DNA from: JAZDCJ01 sp036311985 | GTDB lineage: Bacteria > Actinomycetota > Actinomycetes > Actinomycetales > Micrococcaceae | NCBI RefSeq assembly: GCF_036311985.1 | Contig: NZ_JAZDCJ010000013.1 | DNA length: 64,000 nt | Reading direction: 5' to 3' (one strand) | Shown here: positions 8,715-16,446 of the stretch, one piece after another | How positions within the stretch are numbered: the first letter of the stretch is position 1 | Layout of the letters: every line of letters starts with the position of its first letter | The notes under the pieces: model-generated | The model's database searches: none | Seen by the model: the letters and a program-made list of their open reading frames with translations, nothing else | What the model was told of the DNA's origin: nothing | Position numbers and translations under genes: made by a program

Positions 8715-8743
8715 AACCTAGCTATGCGATTTGATGATGTCAA
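8715..8743 (-). promoter_or_regulatory. MFS promoter with candidate ArsR-type operator
   Basis: On the minus strand TTGACA (8743-8738), a 17-nt spacer and TAGGTT (8720-8715) form a near-consensus sigma-70 promoter for the MFS gene. The -35 is part of an inverted repeat TTGA-N5-TCAA (8731-8743), a plausible operator for the divergent regulator. Operator assignment is inference. Confidence 0.55.
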
Positions 8744-8774
8744 TCAGTGATGTTTTTTACCGTATGCTGAACAT

Positions 8775-9269
8775 ATGGCAACAGACGAGGAGCTGCAAGC
8801 ACGCGCACGGGCCCTGAGCTCGCCGATCCGGCTGCGCATCCTCCGGCTGTGCCTGCACAAGGCCCGCACCAACAAGGAGATCGCCGACCTCCTGGACATC
8901 AATCCGGCCACGTCGCTGCACCACGTACGCACCCTGTTGTCGACGGGCTACCTCGAGGCCGAGCCGGCCCGCCGCGGCAACCGCGGCGCCAAGGAGGTCC
9001 CCTACCGGAGCACGCGCATGTCGTGGGGCACCAAGCTTCCGGACGCGGCACCCGTGCTCGTCGAGACGTTCCTGCAGGAGATCGATGGGCTCGCGCCGAA
9101 CGAGATCCAGGTCCTGCGCGTGGGGCTCAAGCTCACCGAGGACGACCAGCGGGAGCTGCTGGAGCGGATCAAGGGCGTGCTCTCCGACTACGCCCTGCGC
9201 CCCTCGGACGAGAACGGCGTGGCGACGTCCCTCTTCGTGGCCCACCACCTGGACCAGACGGCCAACTGA
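8775..9269 (+). CDS. ArsR/HTH_20-type winged-helix transcriptional regulator
   Basis: A 164-residue DNA-binding protein. Residues about 10-80 form the winged helix: LSSPIRLRILRLCLHKARTN, NKEIADLLDINPATSLHHV as recognition helices, then a basic wing GNRGAKEVPYRST. No metal-binding Cys cluster is visible, so it is probably not a metal sensor. TATGCT (8763-8768) lies 6 nt before the ATG, giving a leaderless start. It is divergent from the MFS exporter, its probable target. Confidence 0.87.
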   Translation: MATDEELQARARALSSPIRLRILRLCLHKARTNKEIADLLDINPATSLHHVRTLLSTGYLEAEPARRGNRGAKEVPYRSTRMSWGTKLPDAAPVLVETFLQEIDGLAPNEIQVLRVGLKLTEDDQRELLERIKGVLSDYALRPSDENGVATSLFVAHHLDQTAN

Positions 9270-9355
9270 GCTGGACCGCGCCTGCCGGGCGCGCAACGGG
9301 GCGGGCCCCGGCGCAGCATGGGCGGCCACGACGCCTCGGCGCGCCGGCCGGGCTC

Positions 9356-9766
9356 CTAGCGTCGGCGCAGCACGCGTGCGGCGATGAAGAGCGCGACGAC
9401 GGTCGCCGCCACGATCCCGTACATCCACAGGGCCCCGGCCAGCGCGGGCCCGGGCAGCTGCTCGGCGTTGGCCCACGAGACGATGAGCCGGTTGCGGGTG
9501 TCCAGCGCCGTCCAGGCCGTCAGGACGTAGGCCGTGACGCCGCCGAGCGCGGCGGCCCAGAGCCGCTCGGAGTAGGCGGCGGCCAGGACCAGCATGCTTC
9601 CCGTGAAGACGAGCGCCAGGACGGCGCCCCAGGGCACGGGGACGTCCCCCGCGTAGGAGAGCTGCGCGTGCAGCATGGTTCCCACGACGGAGGACAGGCC
9701 TCCGGCGACCAGCGCGGCGATGACCGCGGTGGCCGCCGGAAGCAGGGACCTGCTAGGCGCGGGCAC
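9356..9766 (-). CDS. Small hypothetical membrane protein coupled to typA
   Basis: A 136-residue protein with four predicted transmembrane helices (about residues 8-30, 46-64, 72-88 and 108-131) and an Arg-rich C-terminus. The GTG at 9766 lies inside the last codons of typA, overlapping it by 14 nt, so it is probably translated by coupling. No recognisable motif; function unknown. Confidence 0.75.
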   Translation of the reverse strand: MPAPSRSLLPAATAVIAALVAGGLSSVVGTMLHAQLSYAGDVPVPWGAVLALVFTGSMLVLAAAYSERLWAAALGGVTAYVLTAWTALDTRNRLIVSWANAEQLPGPALAGALWMYGIVAATVVALFIAARVLRRR

Positions 9767-11675
9767 GGGCCCGGGCGGCCTTGGCCCGCTCGCTCGCGTT
9801 GAGGATGACCTTGCGGATGCGGATGGACTCCGGGGTCACCTCGACGCACTCGTCCTCGCGGGCGAACTCGAGGGACTCCTCGAGCGTGAGGGTGCGCGGC
9901 GGGGTCAGGTTCTCGAACGAGTCGGAGGAGGCCGCACGCATGTTGGTGAGCTTCTTCTCCTTGGTGATGTTCACGTCCATGTCGTCGGCGCGCGAGTTCT
10001 CGCCCACGATCATGCCCTCGTAGACCTCCGAGGTCGGCTGGACGAAGAAGCTGCCGCGTTCCTGGAGGTTGATCATCGCAAACGGCGTCACGACGCCAGC
10101 GCGGTCCGCGACCATGGAGCCGTTGGTGCGGTACTCGATCTCGCCGGCCCAGGGCTCGTAGCCCTCGGCGATCGACGCCGCGATGCCGGCGCCGCGCGTG
10201 TCCGTGAGGAACTGGGTGCGGAAGCCGATCAGGCCGCGGGCGGGGACGCTGAACTCCATCCGGACCCAGCCGGTGCCGTGGTTGGACATGTTGGTCATGC
10301 GGCCCTTGCGGGCGGCGAGCAGCTGCGTGACGTTGCCGAGGTACTCCTCCGGCACGTCGATCGTCATGTGTTCCATGGGCTCGTGGACCTTGCCGTCGAC
10401 GATCCGGGTGACGACCTGCGGCTTGCCGACGGTGAGCTCGAAGCCCTCGCGGCGCATCTGCTCGACGAGGATCGCCAGGGCGAGCTCGCCGCGGCCCTGG
10501 ACCTCCCAGGCGTCCGGGCGCTCGGTCGGGAGGACCTTGAGCGAGACGTTGCCGATGAGCTCCTTGTCGAGGCGGTCCTTGACCTGGCGGGCCGTGACCT
10601 TGGCGCCCTTGACCTTGCCGGCCAGCGGCGAGGTGTTGATGCCGATCGTCATGGAGATCGCGGGATCGTCGACGGTGATCAGCGGCAGCGGCTTGGGGTT
10701 CTCGAGGTCGGTGAGGGTCTCGCCGATCATGATGTCCTCGATGCCGGCGACGGCGACGATCTCACCGGGCCCGGCCTCCTCGGCCGGGACGCGGGCGAGG
10801 CCCTTGGTGGCGAGCAGCTCGGTGATCTTGACGGTCTTGAGCTGGCCGTCCTGGCGGGCCCAGGCGACCTGCTGGCCCTTGCGCAGGGTGCCGTTGAAGA
10901 TGCGCAGCAGCGCAAGGCGGCCCAGGAACGGGGAGGCGTCCAGGTTGGTCACGTGCGCCTGCAGGACCTCGTCCGGATTGTAGGACGGGGCGGGGACGTG
11001 CTCCATGATGGTCGCGAACAGCGGCTCGAGGTCCTCGGAGTCCGGGAGCGTGCCGTCGGCGGGCTGCGTCAGCGAGGCGCGGCCGGCCTTGCCGGAGGCG
11101 TACACGACGGGGACGTTCAGCACGGAGTCCAGGTCGAGGTCCGGGACCTCGTCGGCGAGGTCGGAGGCCAGGCCCAGCAGCAGGTCCATGGAGTCGGAGA
11201 CGACGCCGTCGATGCGGGCGTCGGGGCGGTCGGTCTTGTTGACGACGAGGACCACGGGCAGCTTGGCGGTCAGCGCCTTGCGGAGCACGAACCGGGTCTG
11301 CGGCAGCGGGCCCTCGGAGGCGTCGACGAGGAGCACGACGCCGTCCACCATGGACAGCCCGCGCTCGACCTCACCGCCGAAGTCGGCGTGGCCGGGGGTG
11401 TCGATGACGTTGATGAGGACGTTCTTGCCCTGGGCGGAGGGGCCGGAGTAGAACACGGTGGTGTTCTTCGCCAGGATCGTGATGCCCTTCTCGCGCTCGA
11501 GCTCACCCGAGTCCATGACGCGCTCTTCGGTCTCCCCGTGGGAGGAGAAGGCGCCGGTCTGGCCCAGCATGGCGTCCACGAGCGTGGTCTTGCCATGGTC
11601 GACGTGCGCGACGATGGCGACGTTCCGGAGGTCTTCGCGACGTGCGGTGTTGGCCGCCGAGGTGAAATCTGACAT
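9753..11675 (-). CDS. typA: Ribosome-associated GTPase TypA/BipA
   Basis: A 640-residue translational GTPase of the EF-G/LepA class that binds ribosomes and helps 50S assembly and stress adaptation. G motifs are AHVDHGKTT (P-loop), DTPGHADFGGE and VVNKTDRPDA, followed by EF-G-like domains III and V and the TypA-specific C-terminal domain. The ATG at 11675 fits the family N-terminus; an open frame runs on upstream but is not coding. A TTGGGT-N18-TAGAAT promoter lies about 70 nt upstream. The next gene overlaps its stop codon. Confidence 0.96.
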   Translation of the reverse strand: MSDFTSAANTARREDLRNVAIVAHVDHGKTTLVDAMLGQTGAFSSHGETEERVMDSGELEREKGITILAKNTTVFYSGPSAQGKNVLINVIDTPGHADFGGEVERGLSMVDGVVLLVDASEGPLPQTRFVLRKALTAKLPVVLVVNKTDRPDARIDGVVSDSMDLLLGLASDLADEVPDLDLDSVLNVPVVYASGKAGRASLTQPADGTLPDSEDLEPLFATIMEHVPAPSYNPDEVLQAHVTNLDASPFLGRLALLRIFNGTLRKGQQVAWARQDGQLKTVKITELLATKGLARVPAEEAGPGEIVAVAGIEDIMIGETLTDLENPKPLPLITVDDPAISMTIGINTSPLAGKVKGAKVTARQVKDRLDKELIGNVSLKVLPTERPDAWEVQGRGELALAILVEQMRREGFELTVGKPQVVTRIVDGKVHEPMEHMTIDVPEEYLGNVTQLLAARKGRMTNMSNHGTGWVRMEFSVPARGLIGFRTQFLTDTRGAGIAASIAEGYEPWAGEIEYRTNGSMVADRAGVVTPFAMINLQERGSFFVQPTSEVYEGMIVGENSRADDMDVNITKEKKLTNMRAASSDSFENLTPPRTLTLEESLEFAREDECVEVTPESIRIRKVILNASERAKAARARARA

Positions 11676-11745
11676 GCGTTCTTGCGCTCGCTTCTGAATG
11701 GGGGAAAGGGTCAGTGTGTCGGGGCCACGGCTGACCCAATCCACC

Positions 11746-11775
11746 ATTCTAAACCGTTGCCAAAAATTGACCCAA
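11746..11775 (-). promoter_or_regulatory. Candidate typA promoter
   Basis: On the minus strand, TTGGGT (11775-11770), an 18-nt spacer and TAGAAT (11751-11746) lie about 70 nt upstream of the typA ATG. The -10 is a strong match and the -35 a weak one. Confidence 0.45.
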
Positions 11776-11868
11776 ACAGGCCCGTGTGCCCCTACCGCGG
11801 CGGGGTCGTCGGGCCGCAGACTGTTCTCACTGCCGCGTCGCGGCCGTAGAGGGGGAAAGGGTGCCCAC

Positions 11869-12720
11869 ATGGGGAGTGCACACCGTCGGCCGCGCGTGGT
11901 CTGGGCGGCCGTGGCCGCGGGCGCGCTGCTGGCCGTCGCGGCAGGCGCCGGGGTCCTGGCGCAGGGTGCCGAGCAGGGACCGGCCGTGGCGCGGGGAGCC
12001 GTGCAACCGGCCGCCCTCGGCTGGTCGGACGCCGGGAGCACGGGCACGGTCTTCAACGCCGCGAGCGGACGCCAGGAGCTCGAATACCCGGAGCCGCGCC
12101 GGCTCGCCGTCCTGATCGGCGATTCGCAGTCGGACGGAGCGGCGGGCGTGCCCGGCGAGGCAACGTGGCCCCGGCTCGCGCTCACGGCGGCCGGGTACGA
12201 CGTCGTCTTCCGCGGCCGCGGCGGCACGGGCTTCACGGCGGCGCGTCCCCCGTACCTCGACTACGCCGACGCCCTGCGCACCCAGCAGTGGCTCCTCCCC
12301 CACGGCGACGTGGGGCTCGTGGTCCTGCAGGGCGGCGGCAACGACGCCCGCGCCGGGGCATCGGACGCCGAGGTCCACGCGGGCGTGACCGGGCTCGTCG
12401 AGGAGGTGCGGCGCAGCTACCCCACCAGCACGATCCTGGTGGTCGGCACGCTCGCACGCTCGCTCGAGGACGGCGGAGGCCGGCGCCACGCGGTCGACGC
12501 CGCCGTGGGCACCGCCGCGCGCGACGCCGGACTGGCCTTCATCTCCGCCGGCGACTGGATCACCACCGAGGACCTCGGCGGGCACCTGCTCGACCGGGCG
12601 CACCTCGACGAGGCCGGGCACCGGATCGCCGCGGAGCGCTTCCTGGAGGAGCTGCGCCTGCGGGGCCTGATGCGCAGCGAGCTGCTCCTGGCCGGCGGCG
12701 CGGAGGCCCCGGCCAGCTAG
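11869..12720 (+). CDS. Exported SGNH/GDSL-type hydrolase
   Basis: A 283-residue protein with an N-terminal signal or anchor helix (about residues 9-32) followed by an SGNH hydrolase domain. Block I is LIGDSQSDG with the nucleophile Ser, block III GGGNDARAG, and block V DRAHLDEAGH with the catalytic Asp and His. This fits a secreted esterase, lipase or acetylhydrolase; the substrate cannot be told. The ATG at 11869 follows a GGGGGAAAGG ribosome binding site. Its stop codon overlaps that of the convergent ABC ATPase gene by 4 bp, leaving no room for a terminator between them. Confidence 0.85.
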   Translation: MGSAHRRPRVVWAAVAAGALLAVAAGAGVLAQGAEQGPAVARGAVQPAALGWSDAGSTGTVFNAASGRQELEYPEPRRLAVLIGDSQSDGAAGVPGEATWPRLALTAAGYDVVFRGRGGTGFTAARPPYLDYADALRTQQWLLPHGDVGLVVLQGGGNDARAGASDAEVHAGVTGLVEEVRRSYPTSTILVVGTLARSLEDGGGRRHAVDAAVGTAARDAGLAFISAGDWITTEDLGGHLLDRAHLDEAGHRIAAERFLEELRLRGLMRSELLLAGGAEAPAS

Positions 12721-14558
12721 GACGCCTCGGCGTCCGCCAGGAGCTTGGCCCGCAGCTCGCGGCGCTCCCGCTGCTCGTCCGGGTCCGGGACCGGGACGGC
12801 GGCCATGAGGCGCTGCGTGTAGAGGTCCTTCGGGCGGCGCAGGACCTCGTCGCGCGGCCCCTGCTCCACGATCGCGCCGTGGCGCATCACGACGATGTGG
12901 TCCGCGAGCACGTCGATCACGGCGAGGTCGTGCGTGACGAACAGGCTCGCAAAGCCCATCTCGCGCTGCAGCTGCTGGAAGAGCTCGAGCACCTTGGCCT
13001 GCACGGACACGTCGAGCGCCGAGGTCGGCTCGTCGGCGACCATGAGCTTGGGCTCCAACGACAGGGCGCGGGCGATGCCGACGCGCTGCTTCTGGCCGCC
13101 GGAGAGCTCGTGCGGGTAGCGGTTGCGGTAGTTGCGCGGCAGCTCCACCTGGTCGAGCAGGACCTCGATGCGCTTCTGCAGGGCCGCGCCCTTGGCCACG
13201 CCCGCGAGGTACATGGGCTCGCCGATCGACTCGCCGATCGGCAGGCGGGGGTTGAGCGAGCTCGACGGGTCCTGGAAGACCATGCCGATCTGGCGGCGGA
13301 CCTCGTACAGCTCCTTGGAGGTCGGCTTGAGGTTGGAGATGTCGCGGCCGTTGACGATCAGCTGGCCTTCCGCGACGGGCAGGAGCCCGACGGCGGCACG
13401 GCCGATCGTCGTCTTGCCCGAACCGGACTCGCCCACGAGCCCGACGACCTGGCCCTGGTGGACCGTCAGGTCGGCCCCCTCGACGGCGCGGAACGCCGGA
13501 ACGCGGCCCTGCTTCGGGTACTCGATGGCGACGTTCTTCAGCTCCAGCACGACGGGACGGGCGTCCGCCTCCGCGGCCTGCTGCTCGGCGATCTCGAGGC
13601 CGGCGAGGACCTCTCGCTCGCGGATCTCCAGCTCCTCGTGGTCCACGACGTCGAGCTCGATGTGCGTCGCCGCCGCGACGGAGGCGCTGATGTCCACCGC
13701 CTCGTCCTGGTCGCTGCCCGCGCCGAGCTTCGGCACGGCGGCCAGGAGCTGCTGCGTGTAGGGGTGCTGCGGCGCGTTGAAGATGTCCCGCGACGAGCCC
13801 GTCTCGACGATGCGCCCATGGCGCATGACGGCGATGCGGTCGGACAGGTCGGCGACCACGCCCATGTCGTGCGTGATGAGCACGATCGCCGAGTTGAGCT
13901 TGGTGCGCAGGTTGCGCATCAGGTCCAGGATCTCCGCCTGGACGGTGACGTCGAGGGCCGTGGTCGGCTCGTCCGCGATGAGCAGCTTGGGGTCGCAGGA
14001 CAGCGACTGGGCGATCATCGCGCGCTGGCGCTGGCCGCCGGAGAGCTGGTGCGGGTAGGAGCGGAACGCCTTGGCGGGGTCCGGGAGCTCGACGAGCTCG
14101 AGCATTTCCAGGGCGCGCTTCTCCGCCTGCGAGGGCGAGATCGGGTTGTGCAGCCGCAGGGTCTCCATGATCTGGAAGCCCACGGTGTACACGGGGTTCA
14201 GCGCCGTCATCGGCTCCTGGAAGATCACTGCGACGTCGTTGCCCCGCACCGAGCGCAGGTTGGCCGTGTTCATGCCCAGCAGCGACTTGCCGTTGAGCTT
14301 GACCTCGCCGCGGACGCGGCTGTTGCTCGGCAGCAGTCCCAGCAGGGCCATGGAGCTCGCCGACTTGCCCGAACCGGACTCGCCCACGATCGCCAGGACC
14401 TCGCCCGCGTTGACGTGGTAGTTCAGGTCGATCGCGGCCGGCACCCACTCCTTGTCGACGCCGAAGTCGACGCAGAGGTCCTTGACCTCCAGCACCGGCT
14501 GGCGTGACGATGCGGTGCCGTGGCCGGCTCCCGTGGTGCCCAGGGTGTTCTCGCTCAT
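12717..14558 (-). CDS. Double ATPase of an oligopeptide/dipeptide ABC transporter (DppD-DppF fusion type)
   Basis: A 613-residue protein with two complete ABC ATPase domains in tandem. The first has GESGSGKS at about 59-66, an LSGGQRQR signature and ADEPTTALD; the second has GESGSGKTT, LSGGQKQR and ADEPTSALD. Both carry the Opp/Dpp C-terminal signature HPYTQQL or DLYTQRL. A Glu-rich linker joins them. One chain can therefore supply both nucleotide-binding sites. It serves the permease and binding-protein genes at 15.3-20 kb but is separated from them by an opposite-strand gene, so it needs its own promoter (14559-14660). Confidence 0.93.
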   Translation of the reverse strand: MSENTLGTTGAGHGTASSRQPVLEVKDLCVDFGVDKEWVPAAIDLNYHVNAGEVLAIVGESGSGKSASSMALLGLLPSNSRVRGEVKLNGKSLLGMNTANLRSVRGNDVAVIFQEPMTALNPVYTVGFQIMETLRLHNPISPSQAEKRALEMLELVELPDPAKAFRSYPHQLSGGQRQRAMIAQSLSCDPKLLIADEPTTALDVTVQAEILDLMRNLRTKLNSAIVLITHDMGVVADLSDRIAVMRHGRIVETGSSRDIFNAPQHPYTQQLLAAVPKLGAGSDQDEAVDISASVAAATHIELDVVDHEELEIREREVLAGLEIAEQQAAEADARPVVLELKNVAIEYPKQGRVPAFRAVEGADLTVHQGQVVGLVGESGSGKTTIGRAAVGLLPVAEGQLIVNGRDISNLKPTSKELYEVRRQIGMVFQDPSSSLNPRLPIGESIGEPMYLAGVAKGAALQKRIEVLLDQVELPRNYRNRYPHELSGGQKQRVGIARALSLEPKLMVADEPTSALDVSVQAKVLELFQQLQREMGFASLFVTHDLAVIDVLADHIVVMRHGAIVEQGPRDEVLRRPKDLYTQRLMAAVPVPDPDEQRERRELRAKLLADAEAS

Positions 14559-14660
14559 GTGTTACTCATTTCCTTCCGGCCGTGGTCCGGTTCGTCCCCG
14601 CCGCCCGGCGCTTGTGGCGCCGATTACTACCGCGTCGGGAATGCTGAAACTATAGGTGTT

Positions 14661-15290
14661 ATGAATGCCCCGCTGGATGCCCCAGACGCCGAGTTCCGCC
14701 CCCACCTGTCCAGGATCCTGTCCGTGGTCCTGATGGCCGGTTGCGCCGTCGGCGCCGTGGCGGTCCTCATCGGCGGCGGGCTGCGGTCCTGGCCGGCCGC
14801 GCTGCCACTCGTCGTGGTGGCCTACGTGGTGTGGCTGCTGTTCTGGTTCCCCAAGGTCGTGGTGGGCGGACCGGGCGTGACGCTCGTCAATCCCCTGCAA
14901 TCGCTCACCGTCCCGTGGGACGCGATCATCGCGGTGGACACGAAGTACGCCCTGACGCTCGTCACGCCACGCGCCCGCTACACCGCCTGGGCGGCACCGG
15001 CCCCCGGTGCGACGTCCAGCTTCCGCCAGATGCGCCGCTCGGCGAAGGCCGAGGAGCGGGACGGCTCCGGCGCGCGTTACTCCAGCGTGCGCCCCGGCGA
15101 CCTGCCGACCAGCGACTCGGGCGTGGCGGCCGCAGCGGTCCGCCGCCGCCTCGACCGGCTCGCCGAGGCCGGCCTGCTCGACGTCGACAAGACGGACCAG
15201 GCACGGCCCGTACGGCGGGTTCATGTGCTGCATCTGGCGGTCCTCCTGGTCCTTCTCGTCGCGAGCTTCCTGCTGCCTTCGGTCCTCTAG
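14661..15290 (+). CDS. PH-domain-containing membrane protein
   Basis: A 209-residue protein with two N-terminal transmembrane helices (about residues 18-60), a bacterial PH-like domain (VVVGGPGVTLVNPLQSLTVPWDAI onward) and a C-terminal transmembrane helix. Such proteins are common in Micrococcaceae and have no assigned role. The ATG at 14661 follows a TATAGG sequence about 4 nt upstream and may be leaderless. It lies on the opposite strand between the permease genes and the ATPase gene of one ABC transporter. Confidence 0.75.
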   Translation: MNAPLDAPDAEFRPHLSRILSVVLMAGCAVGAVAVLIGGGLRSWPAALPLVVVAYVVWLLFWFPKVVVGGPGVTLVNPLQSLTVPWDAIIAVDTKYALTLVTPRARYTAWAAPAPGATSSFRQMRRSAKAEERDGSGARYSSVRPGDLPTSDSGVAAAAVRRRLDRLAEAGLLDVDKTDQARPVRRVHVLHLAVLLVLLVASFLLPSVL

Positions 15291-15308
15291 CGGCCTCGGG
15301 GGCGGTCC

Positions 15309-15331
15309 GGGGGCGCGGCCCCCGCGCCCCC
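15309..15331. terminator. Bidirectional hairpin between PH gene and dppC-like gene
   Basis: Perfect 10-bp inverted repeat, GGGGGCGCGG (15309-15318) and CCGCGCCCCC (15322-15331), with a 3-nt loop, lying between two convergent stop codons 49 bp apart. Probably terminates both transcripts. Confidence 0.65.
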
Positions 15332-15339
15332 GGCGCCGC

Positions 15340-16446
15340 CTACGGCTGCCCCGTACCCGGCTGGGCGGTCCCGCCGGAGCCCTGCACCGGCGTCGTACCC
15401 GAGGGCTTGACGTTGGCCGCCGTCGCGGAGCCGTGGACGCCGCGGTCCTTGGCCTTCTTGGCGTTGAACTTCTTCTGCCGCGGGTCGAACGCGTCGCGCA
15501 GGCCGTCGCCGATGAAGTTGATGCTGAGGCAGATGGCCACGATGAACAGGCCCGGGAACCAGAACAGCCACGGACGCGTCGTGAACGCCTCCTGGTTGTT
15601 GGAGATCAGCGAGCCCAGCGAGACGTCCGGCGCCTTCACTCCGAGGCCCAGGTAGGACAGGCCCGTCTCGAGCAGGATGGCCGAGGCCATCAGCAGCGTC
15701 ACGTTGACGATGATCACGCCGACCGCGTTGGGCAGGATGTGCTTGAAGATGATCCGCGTGTTGGAGGCGCCCGCGATCCGGGCTGCGTCCACGAACTCGC
15801 GCTCGCGCAGGGTCAGGAACTCGCCGCGGACCAGACGGGACAGGCCGGTCCAGATGATGAGGCCGACGAACACGCCGAGCGCGATCGTCGCCGCGTTGCC
15901 CTGGACCTGCTGGCCCGCGATGCGGCCCAGGACGGCGGCCAGGAGCAGCAGCGGGATGATGATGATGACGTCGACGAGGCGCATCAGCACGGCCTCGATC
16001 CAGCCGCGGAAGTAGCCGGAGACCGCGCCCACGACGACGCCGATGAAGCCGCCGACGGCGCCGATCACGAACATGATCATGATCGACTGCTGCGTGCCGC
16101 GCATCGTCATGGCGAAGTAGTCGCGGCCGATCCGGTCCTGGCCGAAGGGGTGGTCGCCCCAGTTGAACAGGTGCACGAACGTCGGTGCGCCGCCGTTGAC
16201 CTGGCCCGTGAAGCCGGTGTGGTTGTACTTCCACCAGCCGGGGATGCCGGCGAAGCCGATCGAGGTGAACGCGAGCAGCACGATGCCGACGAACACCACC
16301 ATGGACACGATCGCGGGGGTGTTCCCGAAGAAGCGCTTGCGGATGATGGCGCCCTGGGACAGGCCCTTGGTCTCTTCCTTCAGGACCACGGCCGAGGGCT
16401 CTTCCGGCGCCTGGCCGGAGGGGGTCACGGGATTCGCGGTTGTCAT
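15340..16446 (-). CDS. Oligopeptide/dipeptide ABC transporter permease (DppC/OppC type)
   Basis: A 368-residue inner-membrane permease. The N-terminal OppC_N region includes one helix at about residues 46-66; the BPD_transp domain carries the EAA-loop REFVDAARIAGASNTRIIFKHILPN, with several further helices. An HPFGQDRIGRDYF segment typical of DppC precedes the core. The C-terminus has a basic, Gly/Pro-rich tail. The start overlaps the stop of the dppB-like gene by ATGA, so they are translationally coupled. Confidence 0.92.
   Translation of the reverse strand: MTTANPVTPSGQAPEEPSAVVLKEETKGLSQGAIIRKRFFGNTPAIVSMVVFVGIVLLAFTSIGFAGIPGWWKYNHTGFTGQVNGGAPTFVHLFNWGDHPFGQDRIGRDYFAMTMRGTQQSIMIMFVIGAVGGFIGVVVGAVSGYFRGWIEAVLMRLVDVIIIIPLLLLAAVLGRIAGQQVQGNAATIALGVFVGLIIWTGLSRLVRGEFLTLREREFVDAARIAGASNTRIIFKHILPNAVGVIIVNVTLLMASAILLETGLSYLGLGVKAPDVSLGSLISNNQEAFTTRPWLFWFPGLFIVAICLSINFIGDGLRDAFDPRQKKFNAKKAKDRGVHGSATAANVKPSGTTPVQGSGGTAQPGTGQP

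Noticed and set aside
9675..11672. A 665-codon plus-strand open frame opposite typA
   Set aside because: It is antisense to a clear TypA, with Val/Leu/Gly/Asp-biased composition from mirrored GC-rich codons and no motif.
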